A stretch of DNA of 64,000 nt from Oscillospiraceae bacterium (GTDB lineage Bacteria > Bacillota > Clostridia > Oscillospirales > Ruminococcaceae), in NCBI GenBank assembly GCA_022791315.1, contig JAAVYW010000061.1, positions 62,001 to 126,000 on the forward strand. The letters run 5' to 3'. Within the stretch, counting starts at the first letter, position 1. Every line of letters starts with the position of its first letter. A model generated the notes under the pieces. It saw nothing but the letters and a program-made list of their open reading frames with translations. It had not been told where the DNA came from and searched no databases. Position numbers and translations under genes: made by a program. Positions 25,170-33,278 of the stretch are shown here, one piece after another.

Positions 25170-25198
25170 TTGTATTCCCTGGGAGAATCTGGTACACT
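25170..25198 (+). promoter_or_regulatory. Promoter of the hydrolase-acyltransferase operon
   Basis: TTGTAT (25170-25175), 17-bp spacer, TACACT (25193-25198). The inverted pair CCAGAT (about 25159) and ATCTGG (about 25187) surrounds the -35 and may be an operator. Confidence 0.45.
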
Positions 25199-25262
25199 GT
25201 GAGTAGAAAATAAAGGGGCAAAACCGGGGAAAACTGACCCCGAAGGGAAAGAAGGTTGGAAC

Positions 25263-26216
25263 TTGGCACTGAATAAGCCCATGCAGCTGGCGCTCAAGCT
25301 GCTCTCCCCTGACATTGATATGAAAAAGGTTTACAAGCTCCACCGCCGGGCACTGAGCCTAAAAGAGCCTCATGTCCTGCGGTTTTTCTATGAGATGTGG
25401 GACCACAAGGTCCTAAATGGCGACCGGGAGGTCTTGGTGCGCCTCTATCCCCCTGGGGAGGAAAAGCGCAGCGGCCTGCTGCTGTTTTTCCACGGCGGCG
25501 GCTGGGTGGTGGAGAACATCAACACCTACAACCGGGTCTGCCTCAACCTGGCCCGCCACATGGGCTGCCGGGTGGCCTCGGTGGAGTATAGCCTAGCCCC
25601 CGAAACCCCCTTCCCCGGCGGCCTGGAGGACTGTTATGCCGTTGCCAGGGAAATCCTCCACCACCCCGAGCTCTTTGGCCTCTCCACTCAGGAAATCACC
25701 CTCATCGGCGACAGCGCCGGGGGCAACCTGGCCGCCGCCCTTTCCCTGCTGGCCAGGGACCGGGGGGAGTTCACCATCCCCCGGCAGATTCTCCTCTACC
25801 CCGCGGTCTACGACGACCACAACGAGGCCACTTCCCCCTTTGATTCGGTGCGGGAAAACGGCGAGGGGTATCTCCTCACCTCCCGCCGCATTGAGGACTA
25901 TATGTCCCTCTATCTCCCCGACCCTGCACAGCGCAAGAACCCCTATGTGGCCCCCCTCTATGCCCCGGACCTCTCCCGCCAGCCCAATACCCTGCTCATC
26001 ACAGCGGAGTACGACCCCCTGCGGGACGAGGGCGAGGCCTATGCCGAGGCCCTCAGGAAGGCGGGCAACCAGGTAACTTCCTATCGGATGCCCGACGCCC
26101 TCCACGGCTTTTTCAGCTTTGACCCCCATCTGCCCCACGTCAAAAAGGCCTATGAACTGATTGAGGCCTTTCTGGACGGCGCCCTGCCCGGGAAGGAGGA
26201 ACCCCATTGCCAGTGA
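25263..26216 (+). CDS. Alpha/beta hydrolase (hormone-sensitive-lipase-type esterase)
   Basis: 317 residues. Oxyanion motif HGGGW (about 77-81), nucleophile elbow GDSAGG (about 149-154), Asp in TAEYDPLRDEG and His in DALHGFFSF, so the Ser-Asp-His triad is complete. HSL-family enzymes cleave short acyl esters. Start is TTG at 25263 with AGAAGG 7 bp upstream; an internal ATG (25281) lacks a ribosome-binding site. The end overlaps the next gene by 10 bp. With the acyltransferase and zinc-ribbon membrane protein it forms a three-gene operon. Confidence 0.9.
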   Translation: MALNKPMQLALKLLSPDIDMKKVYKLHRRALSLKEPHVLRFFYEMWDHKVLNGDREVLVRLYPPGEEKRSGLLLFFHGGGWVVENINTYNRVCLNLARHMGCRVASVEYSLAPETPFPGGLEDCYAVAREILHHPELFGLSTQEITLIGDSAGGNLAAALSLLARDRGEFTIPRQILLYPAVYDDHNEATSPFDSVRENGEGYLLTSRRIEDYMSLYLPDPAQRKNPYVAPLYAPDLSRQPNTLLITAEYDPLRDEGEAYAEALRKAGNQVTSYRMPDALHGFFSFDPHLPHVKKAYELIEAFLDGALPGKEEPHCQ

Positions 26217-27508
26217 AAAAGACAGCCGCCTGGAGCAAGCTGGACAACGCGGCCAAGATTTTCCCCTCCACCCGGGAAAAATCCGACACCCGGGTCTTCC
26301 GCTTTGCCTGCGAGCTCTATGAGGAAATCAACCCGGCCGTTTTGCAGCGGGCAGTGGACCGGGCGGTGGCCAATTTCCCCAACTATCTCTGCGTCATCCG
26401 CAAGGGCGCCTTTTGGTACTACCTGGAACGGCGGGACCTGCACCCCACCGTCACCCCCGAGCAAAAGCGGGTGTGCGGCCCCATGGTGCAGGCCGACCAG
26501 AAAAAGCTGCTCTTCGAGGTGAGCTATTTCCGCCGCCGCATCAACCTGGAGATGTACCATGTCCTCTCCGACGGCACCGGCGCCATGCAGTTCCTCAAGG
26601 CCATTGTCACCTGTTACCTGAACGAGCGCCACGCCGGTGAGCTCCCCCACCCCGCGCCCATTTTAGAGCGGGATTCCAGCCTCTCCGAGCGCACCTCCGA
26701 CAGCTTCCAAAAGTACTATGAGAAAAACAAAAAGGGCCGCCAAAGCCTGCTGCCCCCCAAGGCCTACCACCTCACCGGCGAAAAACTGCCGGAGGACCAG
26801 CTGCTGGCTATCGAGGGCTTTGTCTCGGTGAAAGAGGTGCTGCGGGCCGCCCACGCCTCCCAGGCCACCCTCACGGTCTATCTCACCGCCGTCTTTCTGG
26901 AGGCCATCCGCCGGGAGATGTCCCTCCAGGCCAGGAAAGACCCTGTGGTGCTGCGCATCCCGGTGAACCTCAGGCAGTTTTTCCCCTCGGAGACCGCCCG
27001 CAATTTCTTCGGCATAATTGAAGTGCAGTACGATTTTGGCCTGCGCAGCGGGGAATTCCCCGACATCTTGGAGCAGGTGGCAAGGGCATTTGCCCAGGAG
27101 CTCACCCCCGACCAGCTCTCCCTGCGGATGAACGCCCTCTCCGCCATGGAGCACAACCCCTTTATCCGCATCGCCCCCCTGCCCGTCAAAAATATCGCCC
27201 TCCGCCTGGCCCGCCACATGAGCGACGTGGGGGAGACCGCTGTGATTTCCAACGTGGGGAGGGTCACCATGCCCCCCGAGCTCACCCCCTATATCCGCTC
27301 CTTCCACGTGTTGGCCAGCACCAAGAAGCTCCAGCTCTGCGTCTGCTCCTTTGGCGACCGGCTCCAGCTGGGCTTCACCTCTGCCTTCACCAGCACCGGC
27401 CTGCAGCGCCAGTTCCTGGCTGTGCTGGCCGAGCAGGGCATCCAGGCCCAGGTGGCCTCCAACGGTTTCTTTCCCGCCCAAACACCCGCAGCCGGAAAGG
27501 GGGATTAG
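26207..27508 (+). CDS. Condensation-domain-like acyltransferase (alcohol acetyltransferase-like)
   Basis: 433 residues, CoA-dependent acyltransferase/condensation fold. Catalytic-type motif HVLSDG (H about 118) followed by TGAMQFLKAI; C-terminal SNVGRVTMPPEL resembles the conserved structural stretch of this fold. Such proteins transfer acyl groups to alcohols, polyketides or lipids; the substrate is unknown. Start TTG has AAGGAGG 7 bp upstream, overlapping the end of the hydrolase gene. Pairing of an esterase with an acyltransferase suggests making and breaking of the same kind of ester. Confidence 0.8.
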   Translation: MPVKKTAAWSKLDNAAKIFPSTREKSDTRVFRFACELYEEINPAVLQRAVDRAVANFPNYLCVIRKGAFWYYLERRDLHPTVTPEQKRVCGPMVQADQKKLLFEVSYFRRRINLEMYHVLSDGTGAMQFLKAIVTCYLNERHAGELPHPAPILERDSSLSERTSDSFQKYYEKNKKGRQSLLPPKAYHLTGEKLPEDQLLAIEGFVSVKEVLRAAHASQATLTVYLTAVFLEAIRREMSLQARKDPVVLRIPVNLRQFFPSETARNFFGIIEVQYDFGLRSGEFPDILEQVARAFAQELTPDQLSLRMNALSAMEHNPFIRIAPLPVKNIALRLARHMSDVGETAVISNVGRVTMPPELTPYIRSFHVLASTKKLQLCVCSFGDRLQLGFTSAFTSTGLQRQFLAVLAEQGIQAQVASNGFFPAQTPAAGKGD

Positions 27509-27510
27509 CC

Positions 27511-28176
27511 ATGCAGTATTGTGAAAAGTGTAGAGCCCAAATCCTGGGGGAAAAGCAGATGTGCCCCCTGTGCCAGGGGGAGCTCTCCGGCACCCCGGAA
27601 CGGGAGACCGAGGCCTATCCCCAAGTCCCCGACCCCAAATACAGCGCAGGCTTCCTGCTGCGCCTCATCAGCTTTGCCGCCATCGTCGCCATTGTGGTGA
27701 GCTTCACGGTAAACTGGCTGGTGCCCACCCAGGTGATGTGGTGCTGGTTTGTCATCGGCGGCGTGATCTGCGCCTGGATTACCGCCTCAGTGGGGATTGT
27801 CAAGCGGCGCAACGTGCTGAAAAACATCAGCTGGCAGGTGGTTTTGGTCTCCCTCCTGGCCGTAGGGTGGGATTACTGCACCACCTGGCGGGGCTGGTCG
27901 CTGGACTATGCCATCCCCGGCATCTGCTTTGCCGCCATGGTGGCTATGACCTTCTTCTCCAAGCTGACAAAGCTCCCCGTAGAGGAATACCTCGTCTACC
28001 TCATCCTCTGCGCCCTCTACAGCCTCCTCCCCCTGATTTTCCTCCTCACCGGCTCCCTGCGGGTGGTGTACCCCTCTGCCATCTGTGTGGCCCTCAGCGT
28101 CATTTCCGCCGCCGCCATCCTCATCTTTGAGTGGCAAAACGCCAGGGAAGAGCTGCGCAAAAAGTTCCATCTCTAA
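27511..28176 (+). CDS. Zinc-ribbon membrane protein (DUF6320-like)
   Basis: 221 residues. N-terminal zinc ribbon CEKCRAQ...CPLCQGEL (Cys4, residues about 4-22), then about six membrane segments between 45 and 205, ending in a basic helix (REELRKKFHL). The gene starts 2 bp after the acyltransferase stop. From memory, similar zinc-ribbon membrane proteins accompany alcohol-acetyltransferase-like genes in other Clostridia; function is unknown. May be a membrane anchor or partner of the acyltransferase. Confidence 0.75.
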   Translation: MQYCEKCRAQILGEKQMCPLCQGELSGTPERETEAYPQVPDPKYSAGFLLRLISFAAIVAIVVSFTVNWLVPTQVMWCWFVIGGVICAWITASVGIVKRRNVLKNISWQVVLVSLLAVGWDYCTTWRGWSLDYAIPGICFAAMVAMTFFSKLTKLPVEEYLVYLILCALYSLLPLIFLLTGSLRVVYPSAICVALSVISAAAILIFEWQNAREELRKKFHL

Positions 28177-28179
28177 CAA

Positions 28180-28219
28180 AAATCCCTGCCGCCCCAAACC
28201 GGGCAGCAGGGATTTCCCT
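28180..28219 (+). terminator. Bidirectional terminator between operon and MATE gene
   Basis: AAATCCCTGC...GCAGGGATTT with inner GCCC/GGGC pairing (28180-28214), then CCCTTTTTC. It serves the plus-strand operon and probably also the converging MATE gene ending at 28225. Confidence 0.8.
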
Positions 28220-28224
28220 TTTTC

Positions 28225-29604
28225 CTACGCCGCGTTCTCCTGCGCAGCCGCAGTAATCACCTTCTCCCGCTTCCCCCGGGCGGGGGCCAGCGCAAACCCC
28301 ATTGCCAGCGCCGTCGTCACCAAGTCCGAGATGGGCTGGGTGTAAATCATGCCCTCCACCTGGAAAAAGTGGTTGAGCAGCACCATCAGCGGGAAGAAGA
28401 CCAGGAACTGCCGTCCCAGGTTCACCACCATGGCCCCAAAGTTTTTCCCCGTGGCCTGCAAATAACTCAGCAGCAGCATTTGCAGCCCCAGGAACGGCGT
28501 GCTGACAAGGAACGCCTTCACGCACCGCTCCCCGATGGCAATGACCTCCGGCTCGCCGGTAAACAGCCGCACAAACCATTCCCCGCCCAAGAGGAAGAAC
28601 GCGCTTGCCAGCAGGCACAGCCCCGTGCTCATCCCGATGCCCCAGAAGAGCCCTTTCCTCAGCCGCTCCTTGGCCCCCTTCCCGTAGTTATAGCCCAGGA
28701 AGGGCTGCACCCCCATGGAGATGCCCATCACTAGCATCACCACCACACTGTAGGCCTTCCCCGCGATGTTGCTGGCCGTCATGGTCTGCACGGAATACCC
28801 CATGCAAAAGCTGTTGGCAAAGAGCATTGCCACCCCCATGGCCGCCTGCCCCAAGAAAGAGGGCGCCCCCAGCGCCAGCATATCCTTCAGGCTCTCCCGT
28901 TCTGGCCTAAAATCCCTGGGCGAGATGGAGACTGCCGCCGCTTTCCTGCGGATGGTAACGATGAAATAGAGGAGCGAAGCCCCGTTCCCCAGCACCGTGG
29001 CAACCGCCGCCCCCGCAATCCCCATATCAAGGGCGAGAATCAGCAGCGGGTCCAGTGCGATGTTCAGCACAACCCCCAGCGCACTGCCAAAGGCCGCCTG
29101 CTTGGCCGCGCCCTCGGTGCGCAGCAGCGCCTGCATGGCCCCCTGGGCGTGGGCGAGCACCGTCCCCGCCAGCACAATGGTAAGGTAAGTCCTGGTGGGC
29201 CCGTAGGTGGCCCCGGTGGCCGAAATCGCTTTCAGAATAGGGGCGATGGCGATGAGCGCCCCAATCGAGGCAGCCGCCCCAATCGCCGCCGTCAGGTAGA
29301 GGGAAACCGCGCTGGCCCGCCGGGCCGATTCCCGCTTCCCCTGGCCCAGCAGCCGGGAAATCACCGCCGGGGCCCCGCCCCCAAAGAGCTGCGCCAGCCC
29401 GCCCGTCACCATTGTCACCGGCATCGTCAGCGATACTGCCGCCAGCTGCACATAGTCGCCCATCATCCCCACGAAAAAGGTATCCGTGATGTTGTAAATC
29501 AAGTGCACCAGCATCCCCAGCATGGTGGGGATTGCCAGCGAGAGCAGCGCCTTCCCCACCGGGGCCTGCTCCATCACCCAGAGATTGTCCTGCTTCCTTT
29601 TCAT
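28225..29604 (-). CDS. MATE-family multidrug/organic cation exporter
   Basis: 459 residues, about 12 membrane segments in two matching halves. Start of each half shows the MATE pattern: SLAIPTMLGMLVHLIYNITDTFFVG and LALGAPSFLGQAAMGVAMLFAN; GVQPFLGYNYGKG is the conserved loop after helix 8. Exports drugs or metabolites with Na+ or H+. Ribosome-binding site GGGAGG is 7 bp before ATG. The divergent TetR gene (29806) and shared half-sites GTTGCCC in the intergenic region suggest repression relieved by a substrate. Confidence 0.92.
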   Translation of the reverse strand: MKRKQDNLWVMEQAPVGKALLSLAIPTMLGMLVHLIYNITDTFFVGMMGDYVQLAAVSLTMPVTMVTGGLAQLFGGGAPAVISRLLGQGKRESARRASAVSLYLTAAIGAAASIGALIAIAPILKAISATGATYGPTRTYLTIVLAGTVLAHAQGAMQALLRTEGAAKQAAFGSALGVVLNIALDPLLILALDMGIAGAAVATVLGNGASLLYFIVTIRRKAAAVSISPRDFRPERESLKDMLALGAPSFLGQAAMGVAMLFANSFCMGYSVQTMTASNIAGKAYSVVVMLVMGISMGVQPFLGYNYGKGAKERLRKGLFWGIGMSTGLCLLASAFFLLGGEWFVRLFTGEPEVIAIGERCVKAFLVSTPFLGLQMLLLSYLQATGKNFGAMVVNLGRQFLVFFPLMVLLNHFFQVEGMIYTQPISDLVTTALAMGFALAPARGKREKVITAAAQENAA

Positions 29605-29679
29605 GTCAAGTCCTCCCTTTCTCTTCTATCAGATGTACCCCTATTTTTTCCTCCAAGGCGTTGTCTTTTCTCTGGTTTT

Positions 29680-29708
29680 ATGGTACTCTAAAGGGAGAAA
29701 AAGGGCAA
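29680..29708 (-). promoter_or_regulatory. Probable MATE promoter with operator half-site
   Basis: Minus strand TTGCCC (29703-29708), 17-bp spacer, TACCAT (29680-29685). The -35 is part of GTTGCCC, the same half-site as in the inverted repeat at 29760-29784. Confidence 0.45.
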
Positions 29709-29759
29709 CCATCAGTGCCTTTCGCCCCTGACGGGAAACCCACAAACCTGCCTCACCCT

Positions 29760-29784
29760 GTTGCCCTGGGGACAGCAGGGCAAC
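29760..29784. promoter_or_regulatory. Inverted repeat, likely TetR operator
   Basis: GTTGCCCTG (29760-29768) and CAGGGCAAC (29776-29784), perfect 9-bp arms 7 bp apart, ending 21 bp before the tetR start codon. A third half-site lies at 29703-29709. Confidence 0.6.
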
Positions 29785-29805
29785 AAATTGACGGGGGACA
29801 ATCGT

Positions 29806-30324
29806 ATGGAAAACCGCAAAACCCAGTACACCAAATCCGTTATCCGGGAGAGTTTCCTGTCCCTGCTGCGGGAAAAGCCGGTGGAGAAAATCACAGTCAC
29901 AGAGCTCTGCGCCAAGGCCGATATCAACCGTTCCACCTTCTACGCCCACTATTTAGACGTCTACGATTTAAAGGAACAGCTGGAGCAGGGCTTTTTCCAG
30001 GAGATTGGCTCCCTGTTCCAGGTCAAGCAGTGGGACAACTTCATGCTGGAGATGATGCGCGTCCTGCAAAAAAATGCGGATTTCTGCCAGTCCCTCTTTG
30101 GGAAATACGGCAACCATGAGTTTATGTACCACTGTGTCTCCTCCTGGCTGGATATGTCCGGTGCCTGCAAATCCCCGGACGACCACTGGCGTATGCTCTT
30201 TATCACCAGCGGCGCGGCTGCTGTCACCGGCAATTGGATTCAAGGCGGTATGAAGGAGTCCCCGGAGGAAATCGCCCATATCCTCAACTGCCTGTGCGAC
30301 AACGCAGGCAAAACCACGTTTTAG
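29806..30324 (+). CDS. TetR/AcrR-family transcriptional regulator
   Basis: 172 residues from ATG 29806, with GGGGGA 7 bp upstream. N-terminal TetR HTH (about 8-55: TKSVIRESFLSLLREKPVEKITVTELCAKADINRSTFYAHYLDVYDL). The C-terminal helical domain (about 70-172) has the TetR_C_7-like look found in regulators without an assigned ligand. Probably represses the divergent MATE exporter and itself through the inverted repeat at 29760-29784. The methylase gene follows after 20 bp and may be cotranscribed. Confidence 0.9.
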   Translation: MENRKTQYTKSVIRESFLSLLREKPVEKITVTELCAKADINRSTFYAHYLDVYDLKEQLEQGFFQEIGSLFQVKQWDNFMLEMMRVLQKNADFCQSLFGKYGNHEFMYHCVSSWLDMSGACKSPDDHWRMLFITSGAAAVTGNWIQGGMKESPEEIAHILNCLCDNAGKTTF

Positions 30325-30344
30325 CCCTGAAAGGAGAAAATGCC

Positions 30345-31388
30345 ATGCCCCGCTATGCCATCTTGGCCCATCCTGGCCACAACCGGGTGTATTTTGAGCA
30401 GTCCCAGAGCTTTTGGCTGGCCGAGCTTGCCCTGCTGGGGCAGGCCCTCTCTTCCCCGCCCGAGGAGACGGAAATCCGCTCCTTCGGCGGCATCCCCTAC
30501 ATCGCCTTTTCCAGCGCCCCCCTCACCGGGAAGGACCTTTCCCTTCTCTCCCGCCTCTCCTTCTGCTACGCCCTCTTCTCCCTGGGGGAGACCTCCCGGG
30601 GAGAAGCCTGCCTGCTCCCCCTGTCCAAATCTCCCCCCTTCTTGGAGGACAGCCTCAGCGCCATGCTCAAATACACCGGCAAGACCAATGAGCTCTTCAC
30701 CCGGATGCTGGTGGGCGTCGCCGCCGCCACCTCCGCCTTTGACCCCCTGGAAAAGCTCTCCCTCTTAGACCCGGTGGCGGGCAAGGGCACCACCCTCTTC
30801 GAGGCCCTCCAAGCCGGCTACGACGCGGCAGGCATTGAAATCGGCGACAAAGTGGTGGCCGAGACCTACCACTTCTTCAAGCGCTATCTGGAAACCGCCC
30901 GCTACAAGCACGCCGCGTCCTCCCAGCGGGTCAGCGGCCCTGCCCGCAGCTTCACCGCCCTGAAATACGACCTCTCCTTTGCCAAGACCAAGGAGGAGTA
31001 TGCCGCCAAGGGCTCCCTCCACACCCTGGAGCTGGTGGCCGGGGATTCCCGCCACGCCCCCCAGTTCTTCCCCAAGAACCGCTTCCACCTCATTGTGGGT
31101 GATTTGCCCTACGGCGTCCAGCACGGCAATGTCACCGCCGAAAAGCAGAGCAGCCTCACCCGCAGCCCTGCGGCCCTGCTGGAGGCCTGTCTCCCCGGCT
31201 GGGTACGGGTGCTGCGCCCCGGCGGCGCGCTGGCCCTCTCCTGGAACGTCTTTGTCCTCCCCAAGGAGCAGATGCGCCAGCTCCTCTCCTCCGCCGGCCT
31301 CACCGTCCAAACCGGCGGCCCCTACGACCGGTTTGAGCACCGGGTGGACCAGGCCATCAAGCGGGACATCGTGGTGGCAGTGAAGTAG
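30345..31388 (+). CDS. TRM11-like RNA/DNA methylase domain protein
   Basis: 347 residues from ATG 30345 with AAGGAG 8 bp upstream. C-terminal SAM-dependent methyltransferase: motif I LDPVAGKGTTLFEAL (about 143-157), GIEIGDK as acidic motif II, and catalytic DLPYG (about 255) replacing NPPY. This DPVAGKGT/DLPYG combination fits the TRM11/THUMP-associated guanosine N2-methylase group. The N-terminal 130 residues are not a clear THUMP domain. Target may be tRNA. Terminator at 31423-31452. Confidence 0.78.
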   Translation: MPRYAILAHPGHNRVYFEQSQSFWLAELALLGQALSSPPEETEIRSFGGIPYIAFSSAPLTGKDLSLLSRLSFCYALFSLGETSRGEACLLPLSKSPPFLEDSLSAMLKYTGKTNELFTRMLVGVAAATSAFDPLEKLSLLDPVAGKGTTLFEALQAGYDAAGIEIGDKVVAETYHFFKRYLETARYKHAASSQRVSGPARSFTALKYDLSFAKTKEEYAAKGSLHTLELVAGDSRHAPQFFPKNRFHLIVGDLPYGVQHGNVTAEKQSSLTRSPAALLEACLPGWVRVLRPGGALALSWNVFVLPKEQMRQLLSSAGLTVQTGGPYDRFEHRVDQAIKRDIVVAVK

Positions 31389-31422
31389 CTTTTGCAAGTT
31401 GAAAGTCAAAATCCTGCAAAAC

Positions 31423-31452
31423 AAGCCCCCGGCGCAGCCGCGCCGGGGGCTT
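31423..31452 (+). terminator. Terminator between converging methylase and ABC genes
   Basis: AAGCCCCCGGCGC (31423-31435) pairs with GCGCCGGGGGCTT (31440-31452), 4-nt loop. On the minus strand it is followed by GTTTTGC, so it mainly ends the ABC operon; for the plus strand the T-run is CCCCTTTA. Confidence 0.8.
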
Positions 31453-31457
31453 CCCCT

Positions 31458-33278
31458 TTATGCCGTCTTTTCCGTATAGTACTGCGCCTGTGCGTGCCAG
31501 AGTTCAGCGTATTTCCCGCCCTCTTGCGCCAGCAGCTCCTCGTGGGTGCCAACCTGTACAATTTTGCCCTGTTCAAACACCGCAATCTTGTCGCAGAACC
31601 GGCAGGAGGAGAGCCGGTGGCTAATGTAGATGGCGGTCTTATCCCCCACGATTTCGTCAAATTTCCCGTAGATTTCCGCCTCGGCCACAGGGTCTAAGGC
31701 GGCGGTGGGTTCGTCCAGGATGATAAAGGGGGCGTCCTTGTAAAGTGCTCTGGCCAGGGCGATTTTCTGCGCCTCCCCGCCGGAGACGTTGACCCCCTCC
31801 TCGTCAAAGTCCTTGTACAGCGGGGTATCCAGCCCTCTTGGCATCCCGGCATAGCGCTCCCCAAAGCCCACCTCGTTTAGCAGCCGCTCGGCCTTCTCCC
31901 CGTCCCACGCTTCCGCGGAGGCCACGTTGTTCCCCAGCGGCAGGGCCAGCAGCTTGTAGTCCTGGAACACCACCGAGAACAAATCCAGATACTGCCGGTA
32001 GTCGTATTTCCGCAGGTTAAAATCGTTCATGAAAATCTCCCCCGCCGTGGGGTCATAGAGCCTGCACAGCAGCTTGATAAACGTGGTCTTGCCCGAGCCG
32101 TTTTCCCCCACCACTGCCAGCCTCTCCCCCACCTTCAGGGTCAGGTTGATGTTTTGCAGCGCGTCCTGCTCTGTCCCCGGGTAACGGAAGCTCACATTTT
32201 TAAACTCAATATCAAATTTCTTGTCGCTGCGTTTCTCCACCGAAAGGCTGCCCTGGTACATGTCGTTTTTGATGTCGAAGTAGTCCAGGTACACCTGTAA
32301 GAAGGGCTCGTTGCTCTTGCAGTACGGGCCGCAGAGCAGCAGCTTGCGGATACTGTCGCACATCCGGTTCAGATAACCCACATACTTGATGACGCTCCCC
32401 ACCGGGAAAGCGCCCAGTACGCAGTAGAAAATCACAAGCAGATAGGAGCACAGCTCCGAGAGCTTCTCAGTGAGCAGCACCGGGGTATACGCTTTCAGGG
32501 CTAAGCCGCTTCCCTCCCGTGTGGCTTTCAGGTGCATCCGCGCCATCGATTCGTAAATCCCCTTCAGGATTTCCTGCTGCTTATAAATGCGATTATCCAT
32601 GTTATTGGCCCTTTGGCCTCTTGTAAGCCGGTTTTCTTTCAGCATTATGTCGCTTATCTTTTCACTCGCCATGGCAGAAATCTTGCTTTGGCGCGACTGG
32701 GCCGCTAGGTTTATCACCCTTATGACCACCAGCGCCGCCAAAAGCAGCAGCCCTGTCCATTGAAACCCGGCAGCCGCCAGGAAGGAAATCATCTCCGCAA
32801 ACAGCACCAGAGAAAAGCCGATATTTATGATTCCTCCAAAGAGAAAGGCGAGGAAGGGCCGTTCCAAAAAACCGACACCGTAGTTATCGATATAAGAGTT
32901 CTCAATAATCCGCCTGCGATGCCGGCGCACTTCCGGGTTTTCCAGCTGGTCGTAGTCCAGGGAGAGGGTTTTTGCGTTAAAAGCCGCCGCCTCGTTGTTT
33001 TTGAGCAGGGTGTGCTGGGTCTCGGCCTCCCGTTTCAGCGCCGCGCCCAGGATGCGGATGAGCAGATTCCCCACCAGGGTCATGCCGATTAAGAGGTACA
33101 GCTCCCTCCCCCGCCGTCCCTGGTAGAGGGCGGTAACAATCTCGGAGGACATCCACAAGGTAAAATAGGGGGCGGCGTTCTCAAAGAAAATCTGTAAAAA
33201 CATCAGGGGAAAATACTTGGGGTTAAAGGAATGGTAGAGCTTAAAGGCCCTCCAGGTTGTGCTCTCCTTCTTACGCAT
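31458..33278 (-). CDS. ABC exporter, fused permease-ATPase, second subunit
   Basis: 606 residues. N-terminal six-helix exporter domain (about 25-320), C-terminal ATPase: Walker A GENGSGKTT (about 395), Q-loop VVFQDYKLLALP, signature VSGGE (rather than LSGGQ), Walker B FIILDEPTAALDP, H-loop YISHRLSS. Start overlaps the stop of the upstream ABC gene by 8 bp, so the two proteins are probably made in equal amounts and form a heterodimer. Substrate unknown; peptide, drug or lipid are options. No regulator is directly attached. Confidence 0.9.
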   Translation of the reverse strand: MRKKESTTWRAFKLYHSFNPKYFPLMFLQIFFENAAPYFTLWMSSEIVTALYQGRRGRELYLLIGMTLVGNLLIRILGAALKREAETQHTLLKNNEAAAFNAKTLSLDYDQLENPEVRRHRRRIIENSYIDNYGVGFLERPFLAFLFGGIINIGFSLVLFAEMISFLAAAGFQWTGLLLLAALVVIRVINLAAQSRQSKISAMASEKISDIMLKENRLTRGQRANNMDNRIYKQQEILKGIYESMARMHLKATREGSGLALKAYTPVLLTEKLSELCSYLLVIFYCVLGAFPVGSVIKYVGYLNRMCDSIRKLLLCGPYCKSNEPFLQVYLDYFDIKNDMYQGSLSVEKRSDKKFDIEFKNVSFRYPGTEQDALQNINLTLKVGERLAVVGENGSGKTTFIKLLCRLYDPTAGEIFMNDFNLRKYDYRQYLDLFSVVFQDYKLLALPLGNNVASAEAWDGEKAERLLNEVGFGERYAGMPRGLDTPLYKDFDEEGVNVSGGEAQKIALARALYKDAPFIILDEPTAALDPVAEAEIYGKFDEIVGDKTAIYISHRLSSCRFCDKIAVFEQGKIVQVGTHEELLAQEGGKYAELWHAQAQYYTEKTA

